A DNA stretch of 64,000 bases from Eriocheir sinensis (GCF_024679095.1 NW_026111752.1:233695-297694), one strand, 5' to 3'; positions 34,315 through 46,789 are shown, counted from the first letter of the stretch. Numbers and translations: made by a program. The notes: generated by a model from the sequence alone, not told the origin.

Positions 34315-35159
34315 TACAGTACCACGTATACATAGGGACATAATAAATAAATGTACTGCAACGACTGAAATTATAATTCTAAATATAGTATACTAAGGTT
34401 ACTTAACTAAATCAATAAAAAAAATAATTTGCATGATAAATTATACCATGTTGCAAATCATTTTTGCATGTCACATATAAATCAAACTAAGTAAGAATCT
34501 TGAAGAGTATAATAATCAGTCACCTAATATATGCATTACTGGCGATAATGAAACTTCATTGTCCACTTTGAAAATTACAGCAGTAAAATATAATGGTCTT
34601 AAACATAATTATAGACACCTGTAATAGTTTGTGGTAGTTGTCATTACAACTTCAACTAAATTTGTTCCCATACATATATTAATCGTGCAACATACATATA
34701 TGTCAAACCATTTAAATTTATATTAATTATGATGATATATCAGCTATATAGCTCCCTTCTAATTTACCATACCCTTATTATTCTGGTTCAGTTACCTTTC
34801 CCATAGTTAATGTTAACTTTGCCAGAAATGGCGCATGAACTATTCAACAACCGTTATGTAACTGCATATCATTCGTAATTATTCCACTACCTGAACTTGT
34901 TTTGGTCCTCCGGCCCATAATTTGAACACAGAAATCCTAGTCATTGACAGTAGGCTACATGTAGGTAGGCTACTTTAAGTAAAAAATATAAATAAATAAA
35001 GATAAATAAATAAATATATAAAATCTAGATTCTTAATTAGTCCGTATAAAATTGTTACTTTTCTATCGCTGTTAGCTGCTACCATCCTGAACATTACTGT
35101 CATAAGTATGTTGAGAAGTCCTGTAGTTAATAAAAAAAATAATAAATAATAAAAATCAT

Positions 35160-35565
35160 TATGTACTTACATTATGCAGTAGGCTATGCGTACTCCTAGG
35201 CCCACGGACACGTCCTGGAAATTAATAATAAAAAAAAAAAAATGCACTTACACTATGCAGTAGGCTATGCCTATCCATAAAAAAGCATTATGCATTTACA
35301 CTATGTAGTAGGGTATGCGTACTCCTATGCCCACGGACACGTTCTGGAAATTAATAATAAAAAAAAGCATTATGCAGTTACACTATGCAGTAGGCTATGT
35401 CTACTCCTATGCCCACGGACACATTCTGGAAATTAATAAAAAAAAGCTATATACACTTATGATAGCGCATCACTGGGCAGTAGGCTATGCGCTATCATAT
35501 GACTACGGACACATTCTGGAAACTAATAAAAAAGCATTATGCACTTACACTATGCAGTAGGCTAC
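35160..35565. repeat. Irregular tandem array inside the TIR element
   Basis: Six copies of a unit containing GTAGGCTATG and CCCACGGACAC then A-rich spacer, at 35179, 35260, 35308 (variant), 35390, 35480 and 35558; spacing 48-90 bp. Confidence 0.85.
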
Positions 35566-36052
35566 AATATAAATAAATATTATGACAATGAATTTACATT
35601 GCACAGAAACACGCACGTCTCACACCTACTGCCGCCCACGTCACAGTGCACACTGACTCGTGTCGCGGAGGCGTGCAGGGAACACATCACCCGACTTTTT
35701 TTTCGCATCACATTATGGGTATAGAACTCCACGTAGTACACAAGTTCATTTTAATTTACATATATTAATAATGATAACACAATGATTGATTTACAAAAAA
35801 AATCAATCGAAGAGGGAGCCACGTCACTGGTGAATGTTAATTGTGCTATGTGTGTGTGTGTGTGTGTGTGTGTACATAAGTGTATATACTATATGCCCAT
35901 GGTCGTTTGCAGTTTCTGGAAAGACCGATGGATTCATTATCCATCACGCATTTACAGCATGTCATTGCAGGAAACGATAATTAAAGTCGATTTGACGTCA
36001 GGAATTTTGCTGACGGTGGACGCCCTTCTGCCGACGGTGCTGGTTTGCTGGG

Positions 36053-36135
36053 AAGGACGCGTCGGTCAAGTAAGAATTCGGACTTAGCCCGTTCACGTTT
36101 ATACTTAAGATGCCAAGGACGCGTCGGTTAAGTAA
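36053..36135. repeat. ~59-bp satellite array, right part
   Basis: One and a half units of the 33590 satellite, resuming right after the insertion. Confidence 0.9.
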
Positions 36136-36330
36136 GTGATCCAAAGCTTGTTTATCGAAACTCTCTTGCTCTAAGTAGAGGTGTATCTTCAGGACATACC
36201 TTAACGAACAGGAATCTGCAAAGCTTAGTATTTCTTATAATTATTTACTCTGCGCTGGCTTTACTTTGTATTGCAGCTGACCGGCCGCCCTGATGACCAA
36301 CTCTTCCCTAGCTCGCCTCATGATAAAGGC

Positions 36331-36402
36331 GTCTCCGTGGCCGAGTGGTTAAGGCGGGGCATACCCGCCTCGTTGATCGCTGGTTTAATCCCAGACGGAA
36401 GC
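36331..36402 (+). tRNA. Degenerate tRNA-like sequence (Ser/Leu-type) or SINE head
   Basis: GTCTCCGTGGCCGAGTGGTT is a good box A-type D-arm, and CTGGTTTAATCCCAG is a degraded T-arm (box B). Acceptor arms GTCTCCG and CGGAAGC pair at six of seven positions, with one G-U. The anticodon arm GGGGC/GCCTC closes a six-base loop, one short. A run of nine T follows, a Pol III terminator. The abnormal loop argues for a pseudogene or tRNA-derived SINE. Confidence 0.5.
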
Positions 36403-36659
36403 AGGATTTTTTTTTTCTCGTGTTTCGTTACACAGCTTTCTTATGCATGCCATGACGTCACGCTGCCTTCCAATTGGGGGAGGGGGGTCCGTTAGGATGA
36501 TATACTATAAAGGCGGCCTTACACCTGGCAATTCCTAGTCGGCAATACGGGCTCGGCTGCATATTTCATCTCGGTCTGGGTCTGGGAGCCCTTCTCGCGG
36601 CAAGTTTTCTGCAGCTGAGCGCGTCCGACTTGTATTGCCGAGTGGCGGCTGAGTACGAC

Positions 36660-36873
36660 ATGGCGCCAATAATAACACAAGAAATGTATGCAGATACAGA
36701 CAAGATCTGGAGCCGAGATGCCGAGGTGGCATTATTAGAAGTGAGGCAGCATCGACACTTGTGGGATCCACAAGATAAGCTGTAAAAGAAGCTGAGTCTA
36801 CGGAGAACGACGTTTGAGAGAGTGGCAGCAACATCACGAGAAATGTTTATCTCTTTGCGAAATATCGAAGGAG
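36660..36873 (+). pseudogene. MADF (Myb/SANT-like) domain exon, broken
   Basis: Starts MAPIITQEMYADTDKIWSRD and continues ALLEVRQHRHLWDP, the first two helices of a MADF domain. After an in-frame TAA it reads LRRTTFERVAATSREM (third helix) and ends at a GTAAGG donor at 36874. MADF proteins bind DNA and often accompany PIF/Harbinger-like transposons. The upstream 150 bp shares AGGATGATATACTATAA with the foldback element at 37116, so the exon probably belonged to a transposon. Confidence 0.55.
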
Positions 36874-36894
36874 GTAAGGAAAGAATATTTTCGT

Positions 36895-37095
36895 GTATTA
36901 TATAATCACACTATGTAATGCCTGGCGGTTGCGATGGCATTCCTTCTTACTATTGTATATTTTTAGTTTCATAGTGCTACCTACACATGTACTAATAGTT
37001 GTATAATCACACACTGTCCTGTCTGGGGATTGGGACGGCATGTTCCTCCCTTCTCCCTTGTTGTTTACCTGCAACAATAAACTATCAATCAATCA
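36895..37095 (+). repeat. LINE/SINE 3' end
   Basis: Ends CAACAATAAACTATCAATCA and (ATCA)n, the kind of short 3' tandem repeat that terminates several LINE families. No coding seen. Confidence 0.45.
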
Positions 37096-37112
37096 ATCAA
37101 CTATAGCAGTAC

Positions 37113-37953
37113 CCAAGGATGATATACTATAAGGACAGCTCACTGAAACGTCATCGATGACGTACTGACTGTGGTATGTCACTCTCACCCTGCTGTCACG
37201 GTATAAAATGTACTAGAAACCAACCCTTTATTCATAATCATGGTCAGATTTTGCGTTTTTTTTTTTTTTATTGCTAAGGATATGCAATTAAATTAGGCAG
37301 CTGTTGAGTTGGCAAACAGTGCAGGACAACAGAAGCATTTGAGAAATATGTTAGAAAAAGGTACCGAGAAACACTGCTGTCCACCACACAGCGACGCTGA
37401 CGTTCTCTCAGATTTCACCAACACCCACCCACTACAACTTTACAGGGGTAACCAATCCTGTCATCAATATCGTTATAGATAATATAGAAGTTGGTATAGT
37501 CTTTGTGTATTCTTACGTATACATTGATCCCTTTATACATTAATTACATTAGCCATTTGATATAATTTTCCTGATCCAACAGTAATACTTCAATTAATAT
37601 ATATCTATGTTAGCTATTTTGATGACAGGATTAGTTACCCCTGCAAAATTACAGAAAACGCATGCACCGATACATGGCAGACAGCAACATTTCTCATCAA
37701 CCTCCACATAACATATTTCTCAAATATCTCCACCACTGGCCACCTCAACAGCCGCCCAATTCAACCACATATCCCCAGCAACCAAAAAATAATAATAATA
37801 AAAAAAAATAACGCAAAATCTGGCCATGAATGAATGACAAGATCAATAAGTAATGGCCCCCCAATACATATTATATAAATCAGATTGCATACGCGCTGCA
37901 TTGTGGGTAAAATAAATGCTTAGTGAGCTATCCTTATAGTATATAATCCTTGG
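37113..37953. mobile_element. Foldback-type element with 6-bp TSD
   Basis: Starts CCAAGGATGATATACTATAA, ends with the near-complement at 37953. The TSD CAGTAC is exact at 37107-37112 and 37954-37959. Internal blocks also pair in mirror order (CAGGGGTAACCAATCCTGTC near 37443 with GACAGGATTAGTTACCCCTG near 37623), so the whole 841 bp can fold back on itself. No ORF. Confidence 0.8.
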
Positions 37954-37959
37954 CAGTAC

Positions 37960-38279
37960 GCGTGGCAATTCTGTGGTCCACCTTCTTCCTCTCACTCCTC
38001 CTTTTCTTCCTTTTCGTCTTGTCCTCCTTCCTTCCTTCCTTCCACCATTACTACAGAAGCCCTCGCTGCTATACACCTCCTCTCATCAGCACAGCCACTT
38101 TCAACCCTCCCACACTACTTACGACCCTCATATACCTTTTGTTCAACACCCAACATGACCCCTCTACCATACCAAACCCCTGCCATAACTACCATAGCCC
38201 CTTGTAACAATCTGCCGTACTTGACTACCCCGCAAAACCTACTCCAAACTTGCTACCATACATTCCCATAACCACCATG

Positions 38280-38284
<5 letters not shown>
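37960..38284. other. Non-coding CT-rich stretch
   Basis: Pyrimidine-rich, no feature recognised. Confidence 0.4.
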
Positions 38285-38348
<64 letters not shown>

Positions 38349-38440
38349 ATGGCATGTAGCAACGGTTATTCTGGTTGGGGGGAACATGATTCTTCCGTCT
38401 GTCTGTCTTGCTGGCTGGCTGGCTGAATGAATCTGTGGAT

Positions 38441-38522
<82 letters not shown>

Positions 38523-38735
38523 ATGACGGGAACCATTACTTCGTCTCCACCCCTGCCCCCCCCCCCCCCCAAAAAAAAAAAAAAAAACCGTACCCCTAGA
38601 ACGGTAGCGTGACTTTTTTGCTGACAGGAACATGAATAGTCTATCTGTCTGTCTGTGTAGCTGGCTGGCTGGATGAATCCGTGGATGTTTTCTCTCTCTC
38701 TCTGTCACTCTGTCTCTCTCTGTCCGTCCCATGGC
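38285..38735. repeat. Duplicated (CT)n blocks
   Basis: (CT)n at 38286-38345 and 38443-38520, with a third weak block near 38691. Each is preceded by GTCTGTCTTGCTGGCTGGCT-like and GTGGATGTT motifs, so the unit has been tandemly duplicated. A C run then an A run sit at 38557-38587. Confidence 0.9.
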
Positions 38736-38739
38736 GGGA

Positions 38740-39936
38740 ACCGTTACATCGTCTATTTTCGTTCACGAACTAGATTATGGCAAGCTTTTAAATTCGTTTT
38801 AAACCTTATGTTGAGGCACATCCTATCACTGTTAATGCTAATTATTATTACCAATCAACTATATACACTTTAAATAGAAAAAAAAACATGAAATCACGTC
38901 GTTTTACAAGTAACGGACGAAACTTTTTGACAAGCAGAATATCGTTCACTTGGAAATTAGACAACAGAAGTTCTTGGTTATATAGAGATTGAAAGTAAAT
39001 CATTTATATTTTCCATGGTTATACTCAAATCATGAAAACATTGTAATTGATATGAAATCACTCATTTATGTGTCATTTTCATAATCCTAAATAATGATAT
39101 AATAACATGCCTTCACAAACGCTCGCTTGACCGTGACTGGCGGTTGAATGCACACGACGCCATTTTGCACACGGTACCGCGGCGCTTCCTGGCAGGAAGG
39201 AGACAACTGTCGATGATTTGGACCATGGAGGTATTATTTAAAGGAGTCGCCCTCCCGCGCCGTCTCCATACAGACGAGTGAAGCTAGTGGGCGGAGCTTA
39301 CCGAGTCTGCGGGCGGAGCTTACGATCGGCAGATAGACCCAAAACATTGCTATCTCCTGCATGGATCCATGATCTCCTGGGCTGAGCTAAGGGAATTACC
39401 ATTTGTTTTTGCATACTAGACGAATAAAAAAAAAGAATTGATGGTTTGAGTTACGGAAAGTACATAATATTTTCCTATATATTTAATGTAGATCTATTAT
39501 CAACGGTAATTATGTCAAATAATCACAATATCCAAAGAAATAATGTATTATACAGCAAGCTTTTCCGGGAGAAATGATAGTAAGATTGTTTTTTATAGTG
39601 TATTGTGTGACAAGGCACAAATAGTAAAACAAAAATTTAATAATGAGATGCCTTTTAAGTGTACAGTGACATGACGGTACACATATTCTTGATAAGTGCT
39701 TCAACCTTTATTGATGTCCACCCTGTAGTCGTGATCTAGTAAAAGTGGTTCACCTCAAAGATTATTTTCTCTCACTAGTCTTGCACGGTTCTGACATTTA
39801 AAATATACATATGATTTATATACCCATGTCACAAATATATAAGTAAGACAAAGCAATTTCACTCCCATTAGGAATTACAATTTACAGTATATATATTATT
39901 CATATTAATTACACATGTAGATTATTGTATAATATC

Positions 39937-39940
<4 letters not shown>
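38740..39940. other. AT-rich stretch without recognised genes
   Basis: Only a GC-richer block at 39110-39370, with GGGCGGAGCTTAC twice (about 39289 and 39313). A segment near 39205-39245 is roughly the complement of 45905-45950 (dispersed repeat end). Confidence 0.4.
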
Positions 39941-39994
<54 letters not shown>

Positions 39995-40307
39995 ATTTTA
40001 TTTGAAAGATTTATTGTTGTAAAGTACAACAAAGGGGGATGGCTGGTTTTTGCAGACAAGCCCCTGACTATGCTTGGTACAAAAATATAAAAAGCTCCAT
40101 TGTACAAAAATACAAGTTGTGTTCAGTTAACAAAAAAAATAAATGGAATGAAAATAAAGACCAAATGCCTGATAACAGTTACCCAGATCACCACCTTGCA
40201 GCAAACTTTGGGTGGTCTTTAACAATGGCAGCTACAATGTCATGATTAATGAACCAGGCGACAAGGGAAGGCACGTCTCTTATACCATGGGGACGGTAAC
40301 AAGCTAG

Positions 40308-40367
<60 letters not shown>
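39941..40367. repeat. Two (GA)n tracts around an unclassified repeat
   Basis: (GA)n at 39941-39990 and 40312-40367. Between them are ~300 bp with no recognised coding. Confidence 0.85.
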
Positions 40368-40373
<6 letters not shown>

Positions 40374-40623
40374 TGAAATTTCATAAGAAGTCAGGCAGTA
40401 CCATGCAAATTTATAATTATTTTATTTGGCAGTAATCTGGGTTGTGATAGTACACACACACTCACACACACACAAAAAAAAAATCTAACTTCAGGCCATC
40501 TTTCACCTGAGATACCAACCTGTTATATACAGTTTATTACTTCTCCTTTATATATATACGTACATGTGGACATGATCTCGTCCACCCATATATACACCCC
40601 AAAGACAGCTGCCCACCTCTCAG
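40368..40623. other. 3' flank of the P-element-like pseudogene
   Basis: AT-rich with a short (CA)n tract at 40454-40474. No terminal repeat identified. Confidence 0.3.
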
Positions 40624-43582
40624 TTAAGTCTCGTCCACCCAAGTTGAGTAGTACATTCCTTTGAACAGTATAAGTTTTGTGTATTCTTGACGACTTTTAC
40701 TCTGTTTGCTCTTTATTAGATTATCAGTATAATGTTTTCCAGCATAATGGCATCTAACCTGGATGTATTTCTCTGTAATAGCCTTTATTAAAAATACCAG
40801 GTGATTTTCCAGTGGCCCAAAGTCTTTCATATGATGAACCAGAGTTGCAAATACAGGCTTGTACAAGTAGGTTTCTAAAACAGATCTCTTTAGTTCATTA
40901 TAAGTTACTCTAGAAAGATTTTCCTCTGATGACACAAAATATGCTGCATGCATTCTGAAAACCTTTTCACAGGTCATGCATACATCAATAACATCGTCTG
41001 ATGGAAAAATCAGAGCTCCTCTACTCTTCAGCATAACTAGATAATTTATATCATTATAAGTGGTACTTTCTAATGCGTCTAGACAGGCTTCACACTTTAA
41101 ACATTGCTTTAGTTTAAATACTACAAATCCAGCTATATATGCAACAATTTTCTGTGAGCATAATGACATATGTGTTGGGTGGGGTACATATACATAGTCA
41201 TGATCACAATGAGCAGAATCTTGGGCATTTTCTTCAAGTATTTTGCTTCTAGCAATAGATAAATTTATTGAGTGAGCAGATGGTGGTTCTGAATCTACAT
41301 TATCATCCCTGGAGCAGTTACTAGAAACTGTTAAAATGGGAACTGATTGCAGTGGCAGAGTGTTTCCACCTAGTACATCTTGTACATCATTGTGAACAAG
41401 TAATTTTTTGTAAGCAGACTTGAACTGCCTCGCCGTTGGGTTATTATTACATCCTCCAAGTCTGCGTAATTTTGCAAAAAACAGCTCAAGATGATCTTGA
41501 CTAAATTTATATGTTAATAAATAAGTCATTCCATACTGTTGAGAGGAAACTATGGTGTCATACAAACCTATTAAGCTGTCTATACAAACAATAAATCCAA
41601 GAAATCGAGTTTTCCTGTTGCTTTCCAGAAGATAAGTGTAAGTGTTTGGCTGCTTCAGTGACATTATATAGGTCTTAGCTTCCTTCAGAAAATCAACATA
41701 CTTCTTATGATTTTTGTTATTCATTGGGCATTTTCATTCACATGCTTTAAGATTCCTTGAGTTTAGAATGTCAAAGAGTCTGTTAAAAAATTTAATGAAT
41801 TTTATTGTTGCCTCACAACCTTCAAATTCTTAAAATTTTTCATGCAAACAAAATTCAAGAGAACAAGCCACAGATTCACTTAAAAGTTGGGCTGCTAACT
41901 TTACATTCATTTTCTGCTTCATCCATTCTATGTGTTTATTTTTTAGTTTATTACCTAAATGAAGTCCCTCTTGTTGTTGCAAACTGTGCAGTTTATCAAT
42001 ATATTCCCATTTTACATACTTATTTTCACTGTCAACCAAACAGCATTTTTCAGCCAAAGTATTTCTCACTAACTTCAGCATATGACAAGGGTCCAGGAAC
42101 ACATAGATAGGCTTACCAGTTACAGGGTGAAGAAAGAAAGTTTTCAAGTCATTAGGGTCAAGTTTGCACCCAAGCTTCTTTACCATTGCTACATTACATC
42201 CCGCACCATCAAAAGTCAAAGAAATAACATCAATACCCACTGCAGCAAGCTTCTCTAAGCACTTTAATACTAGATTACTTCTTTCAGTTCCATTTAGTCC
42301 ATCTATAAGGAAGTATCCAACAGGGAGTTTCCAGTGATCATTAACAGCTACCACCATAAATGTAAGGGCATTCTTTGCTATAGGTAAGGTGTCACTGTCC
42401 AGCTGAGTCCCCATATCTATGTACCCATGATATTTTTTTCCATCCCATTCTACATGCTGGCGTATTGCTACTTCATCTATCACCAAGGAACAAAGTAATT
42501 GTTTGCCATTTGCAGATGCAGCAACTGATTTAGACTGTAATACATTAAAGGCTGTTGAAGTAAAACCGGGGTCTCCTGGTATAGTCTGGTACCATTTCTC
42601 TATTGTCCTTGGATGTGGTAAACAAGTGTCAAATGTTTTCCTGACATAGTTGTATGCATGTGGTGAATAAAAGTGTAGAGTTAATGCAAAGCTCCTAAGC
42701 TCAGGTGAATATGATACTGGTACAGGTTTGTTCAATTTTTTTGACACTTGTCTTTGTAGAAGGTCTCCTACTCCCCCAGCACAATCCTCCAAAATATCCA
42801 AACTATTAGTACTAAGCAAATCTTTGTCTTTTAGGTCACTGATAATATTTTGTAGTTTAGCATTTCTTTTTAAAAAACGTCTTTTCGACTGCTGTAAAGT
42901 TTTGATTTTTTTTTCTAGCTGATACAAGGTTTGTTTGGCTTAATGCTAATTTTCTTTTCAATTTAGCTTTCTCAGGAGAGACTGAAGACACCATGGGTAA
43001 TTTTGAAAGTCTATGAGGTTTAGTATCCAGAGGGGGATTATAAATACTTTCCTGTACAGTAGCAGCAGTATCCTTTGAAGTGTGATGACTAATCTCCTTT
43101 GAATTTGTGGAGTTTTCATCCTCCTCCATGGATGTGGCATCATTACTACAGTTATTTGCAGCATCAGTGTTTACAGTAGCATCCACTCTAGCTTCAACAG
43201 CAGGTCTAACTACTGTTTCTACTAGTACCTCACGTTTGGCAGGTGCTTTCCTAGTCTTCGTACCTTTTTGTAAATGAGATGGAAAACCTTGAAAGACAGT
43301 TGGTATTACTCCTTTCTTCAACATTACATAATTTGGTGTGGTCCTGTCAAAATCTTCTTCCACAAAATGTCTAGAGCAAAGCACTGCCGATCTAGAGGGA
43401 TTAAAATTTATCCTACGTGTGGCCAGTATCCACTTCCTCCGCAACACTTCATCGCTAGGGAACCTGACGGAAATAAACGCAAAAACAACCACTTGGATAA
43501 GCAATTTTGGTAATAACATGAAACACTAATGAACGACGATCACAATACAGCACAGGGATGCAGTACAGGACATGACCACCAT
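40624..43582 (-). pseudogene. THAP9/P-element-like transposase, copy 1, with nonsense codons
   Basis: Minus strand. THAP domain block from 43463 (FPSDEVLRRKW, AVLCSRHFVEEDF, LKKGVIPTVF) after an acceptor (CGTCAG). A possible first exon with the Cys pair begins at 43582, but its phase does not match. A Ser/Thr-rich linker, a leucine-rich coiled coil (LEKKIKTLQQSKRRFLKRNA) and the P-element RNase H-like core follow (CSLVIDEVAIRQH, LTFDGAGCNV, FLDPCHMLKLVRN, FSQDHLELFFAKLRR). It ends at 40624 with a Cys-rich C-terminus. The frame shifts in an A9 run near 42920. In-frame stops TAA (41830) and TGA (near 41734) occur, with family similarity between them. P-element-type enzymes cut and paste, binding ends with the THAP finger. 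Confidence 0.9.
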
Positions 43583-43614
43583 ACACTGGTCACTAAACTA
43601 TTCATATGTCAGAA

Positions 43615-43988
43615 ACAAAAAAGTGCTCGGTTCCACTATTGGTCCTCTAGCAACAACAGACAGAAACATTGTTAATGAAGACACAGAAATGGCGAACATT
43701 CTAAATTGGCAAACATTCTAAATGACTTTTTTGCTTCAGTATTTACTGATGAAGACCTAGGAGATATAAAACCATTTACTGCAAGGCATAACGATGATAC
43801 GTATCTAAATAACATACATATCACAGAGCGTGACATACTTCAAGCAGTTACTAAAATTAACGTAAACAAAACTCCTGGTCCCGACAAAATTTCACCCCGA
43901 ATCCTTAAAGAAGTCAATTAAGAAATCAGTCACCCGCTGTTAATTCTCTTTACGAAGTCCTTACATCAAGGCATCAAAGCATTCATAT
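43615..43988 (+). pseudogene. LINE reverse transcriptase N-terminal fragment
   Basis: Reads LNDFFASVFTDEDLGDIKPF, then ERDILQAVTKINVNKTPGPD and ISPRILKEVN, followed after one stop by HPLLILFTKSLHQGIK. This is the conserved start of many non-LTR RTs (LN.YF.SVFT ... K.PGPD). A small local duplication (ACATTCTAAAT twice) breaks the frame near 43715. Truncated at 43988 by the poly-T of the next LINE. Confidence 0.75.
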
Positions 43989-44232
43989 TTTTTTTTTTTT
44001 TTTGATGAGAGGGCACTCCATGACAGTTGTGTTGCAGTGTGTGGCCCCCTGGCCTGGAACACTGCATGTGCAACAGAGACCAGGAGAGTTACTAACCTTC
44101 CAGTAGTACCTATATCCTAGTCTAAGGCGCACTGCTACCACACCCTGAGTTTCACTGTGTCTCCCATAAATGTAGTCACAGTTTTGGGAGACACTAACAT
44201 AGTGGACTCTGCTGGTACTACCACCGTCACAG

Positions 44233-45006
44233 CCATGGGCGTCGATTGTGGGGGGGGGAGACGTGGGGGACATGTTTTTTTTTTTGCCCCCACCCCCCTC
44301 TTAACCTAACCCAAACTAACCACAGCTGACTTAAAACAATCTAAAATAACCTAATCTAACCTAACCTAACTTAACCTAACCTAATGTAACCTAAGCTAAC
44401 CTATATTACAGAGGGGAGGCAAAAAATTTATTTTTTTTCGATGAAAAAATGCCCCCACCCCCCTAACCTAACCAAAAATAACCTAAAATAACCTAAAGTG
44501 ACCTAACCTAACCTAACCTATCCTATCCTAACCTAACCTAACCTAACCTAACCCACCTACGTAACCTAAAGTATGGGGGGGTGGGGGGCAAGAATTTTTT
44601 TTTTTTTGCAACGGAAAAAATTGCCACATTTATAACCAGCACATCAAAATCTATCAGAAAAAATTAGTTTTAACCCCCAAATCCTATTCTGACCTCTGCG
44701 ATAATAATACCTACCAGGATATTGATAAAATAAAAAGGTGTAATAATGAAGTCAACATTTAATGTTTTTTTTAAGGGTCTTGGAGCATGTTTATCACCAG
44801 ACTAAAGCTATTACTTAATTATAAAATGTACTGCATGTGGCCTCAAAATGTCTCGGAAATAAACAATTTTTTTTTAAATATTCCGGGGGAGGGGTTCAGC
44901 GCCCCCCGGATCCTCAGCTGTTTGGCTCGCTACGCTCGCCCCCTCCCTTATGTCCTTCTCCCCCTATTTTAATTAATTAATTAATTAAAGGAATCGACGC
45001 CCATGG
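44233..45006. mobile_element. MITE with telomere-like repeats, 6-bp TSD
   Basis: Perfect 15-bp inverted ends CCATGGGCGTCGATT at 44233 and its complement ending at 45006. TSD TCACAG at 44227-44232 and 45007-45012. 774 bp with G-rich and C-rich blocks, CCTAA repeats and an AATT run. No ORF. Confidence 0.85.
44340..44565. repeat. CCTAA (TTAGG-type) telomere-like repeats
   Basis: Two clusters of CCTAA and close variants at about 44340-44405 and 44462-44560, separated by a CCCCCACCCCCC-type block. TTAGG is the common arthropod telomere repeat. Here it is interstitial and inside a MITE. Confidence 0.8.
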
Positions 45007-45404
45007 TCACAGCAGTGTGTCAGTTGGGCAGCAATGGTATTGTGGATGGATTGTTTAATTCTACTCTTAACATAACTAAGCGTGTTGCCTATTCAATGCC
45101 AGGGTCCACTGTGTTGTCCTGAAGGGCTCGTCTAGCAAGGCATCTGCCTTCTCATTGTGCTGGATGCCCACATGGGAGGGCACCCAGGTGAAGTGGATAG
45201 TAGCACCAGTGTCCTCTAGGGCATGGATGGCAGTAAGGCAGTGAGATCACAGTCAGTAGGTGAGGAGGACAAGAGCTCCTGCAAGGCTGCCTGGCTATCT
45301 ACAAACAGACACATATCTTTGTTTAAAGCTGCTACAGTATTTTTATCATATGTATCTGGTTATACAGTTCTCAGCTCACCTGTGAAATGATGTAGATCCA
45401 CTAC

Positions 45405-45948
45405 GATCCCTTTTGGTACAGCCATAAGCTGAACAGGCAGGCATTGTATGTTGCTGTTAAGGGCCGCGATGATCTAGTTGATCTTATGAGCCCTGGTGAC
45501 GTCCTGTGCATGAGGGTTTCACAGGCGTGACAGCTGCCCCGTCTTCTTGAGGAAGGCGCAGGTGAGGCGAATCACAGCTTCCTGCCGTGAGGGCGGCCAG
45601 CAGCGTTGGCAGGTCAAAGGTGGTCAAGTCTAGGAAGGCCAGTTGGCTTCACAGCAGTACTCGGTGTGAGTGGAAGCGTGGACACTGCAGCAGGTGTTCG
45701 ATGGTCTCGGGGACTGTACTGCACCAAGGGCAGTGAGGGTAGGGGCCAGGTGCAGGCGGTGCAGGTGTGCGGTGAGTCTGGTGTGGCCCAGACGGAGGCA
45801 TTGTATGCACGTCCACAAGATCAGCTGACTGATGTTTTGGGTCTAAGGGGGGAGGGGAGACAGCGGACCAATAGCGCGTTGGCTTCACGTTCGTGACGTC
45901 ATGCCGACTCCTCCCATAATACCTCCATGATTTGGACAATGCTGACAT
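45405..45948 (-). pseudogene. Second LINE C-terminal fragment
   Basis: Minus strand: YPHCPWCSTVPETIEHLLQC (45700-45760), the C-x2-C...H...C motif near the end of many LINE ORF2 proteins, followed by HSHRVLL and LTTFDLPTLLAALT in a neighbouring frame. It is a distinct family from the RNase H LINE just downstream. Confidence 0.6.
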
Positions 45949-46264
45949 GTCAACAAAGAAAATAGCCGGGATGATGAAGATCAGTAAAAGAACAATCCAA
46001 CGATGGAAAAGGAGGTGTGAAGAGACTGAAAGTTTAGAAAATACAAAAATATGTGGAGGCTCTCGTCACACCACCCGGCAAGAAGGCGACTCCATCATTC
46101 AGTCAGCCACCCAGAACCCTCTCACGACGGCAGTCAAGATATCAAGAAACATACAAGTCCACGTTGCAGTGCACACGGAGAGGCGGCGGCTTCATGAAGC
46201 TGGCCTGCATCACCAGACGCCCTCCACCAAGCCTTTCCTCACGCAGAGAAACAGGGAGGAGTAA
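45932..46264 (+). pseudogene. Tc1-like transposase, DNA-binding N-terminus only
   Basis: 110 codons: helix-turn-helix pair (KKIAGMMKISKRTIQRWKRR, then NPLTTAVKISRNIQVHV) and ERRRLHEAGLHHQ ... KPFLTQRNREE, the standard link to the catalytic domain, where it stops. The catalytic D, D and E/D are absent. It complements the C-terminal piece at 11.7-12.1 kb in type, though not necessarily in family. Confidence 0.8.
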
Positions 46265-46459
46265 TAAATTACCTGGCGCCATAGTTATTCCTATTCTTAT
46301 TACTTCTTTATCATAGTACTACAAAAAAAGTCAGGACATATATTTCTGTGAGCGTGAAGTAAACACGGTACTTCCTCCTCGCCCAACAACCAAGAGTAGG
46401 CTAGGCTAGACTCCGTAATTATTGTCTTATAAATCGCCCGCGTTCAAATCCTCTCTCTC

Positions 46460-46502
<43 letters not shown>

Positions 46503-46789
46503 AGCGATACAATATATGAAGTTTATTTATGAACGCTAGGCATAAGTTACAATATATTTAAATGAAAAGCTTAATATACTGGTCCTCAGACAAAACAGGA
46601 GGGACTGCGATACCACGGAGGAGCCAAACTTGCCTCTGCCGGCTGAAATACGGCATTCGTCACTTAACATATTATTGGTTGGTGGTTGAATATTAGTAGT
46701 TTAGGAAAACAGACCGTAATATTACTCTCCCCACTGCTGAGGTGATCAAGTCCCGACTCACGTCCATCAAAACTATAAGATACAATTAA
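46265..46789. other. Non-coding stretch with an (AC)n tract
   Basis: (AC)n at 46466-46498; otherwise nothing recognised. Confidence 0.5.

Larger units (their letters stand above)
43989..45400 (-). pseudogene. LINE C-terminal region with RNase H, split by a MITE
   Basis: Minus strand: RNase H block CLFVDSQAALQELLSSS ... IHFTWVPSHVGIQHNEKADA (about 45315-45130), then a gap where a MITE sits (44233-45006). The Cys-rich LINE tail LRLGYRYYWKVSN ... CCTCSVPGQGATHC follows (about 44130-44010), ending in a poly-A tail seen as poly-T at 43989-44002. RNase H plus such a tail suggests an I/R1-like LINE. Stops are present. Confidence 0.7.

Noticed and set aside
36331..36402. Functional tRNA gene
   Set aside because: The anticodon loop is one base short, the T-arm is degraded and one acceptor pair is mismatched.
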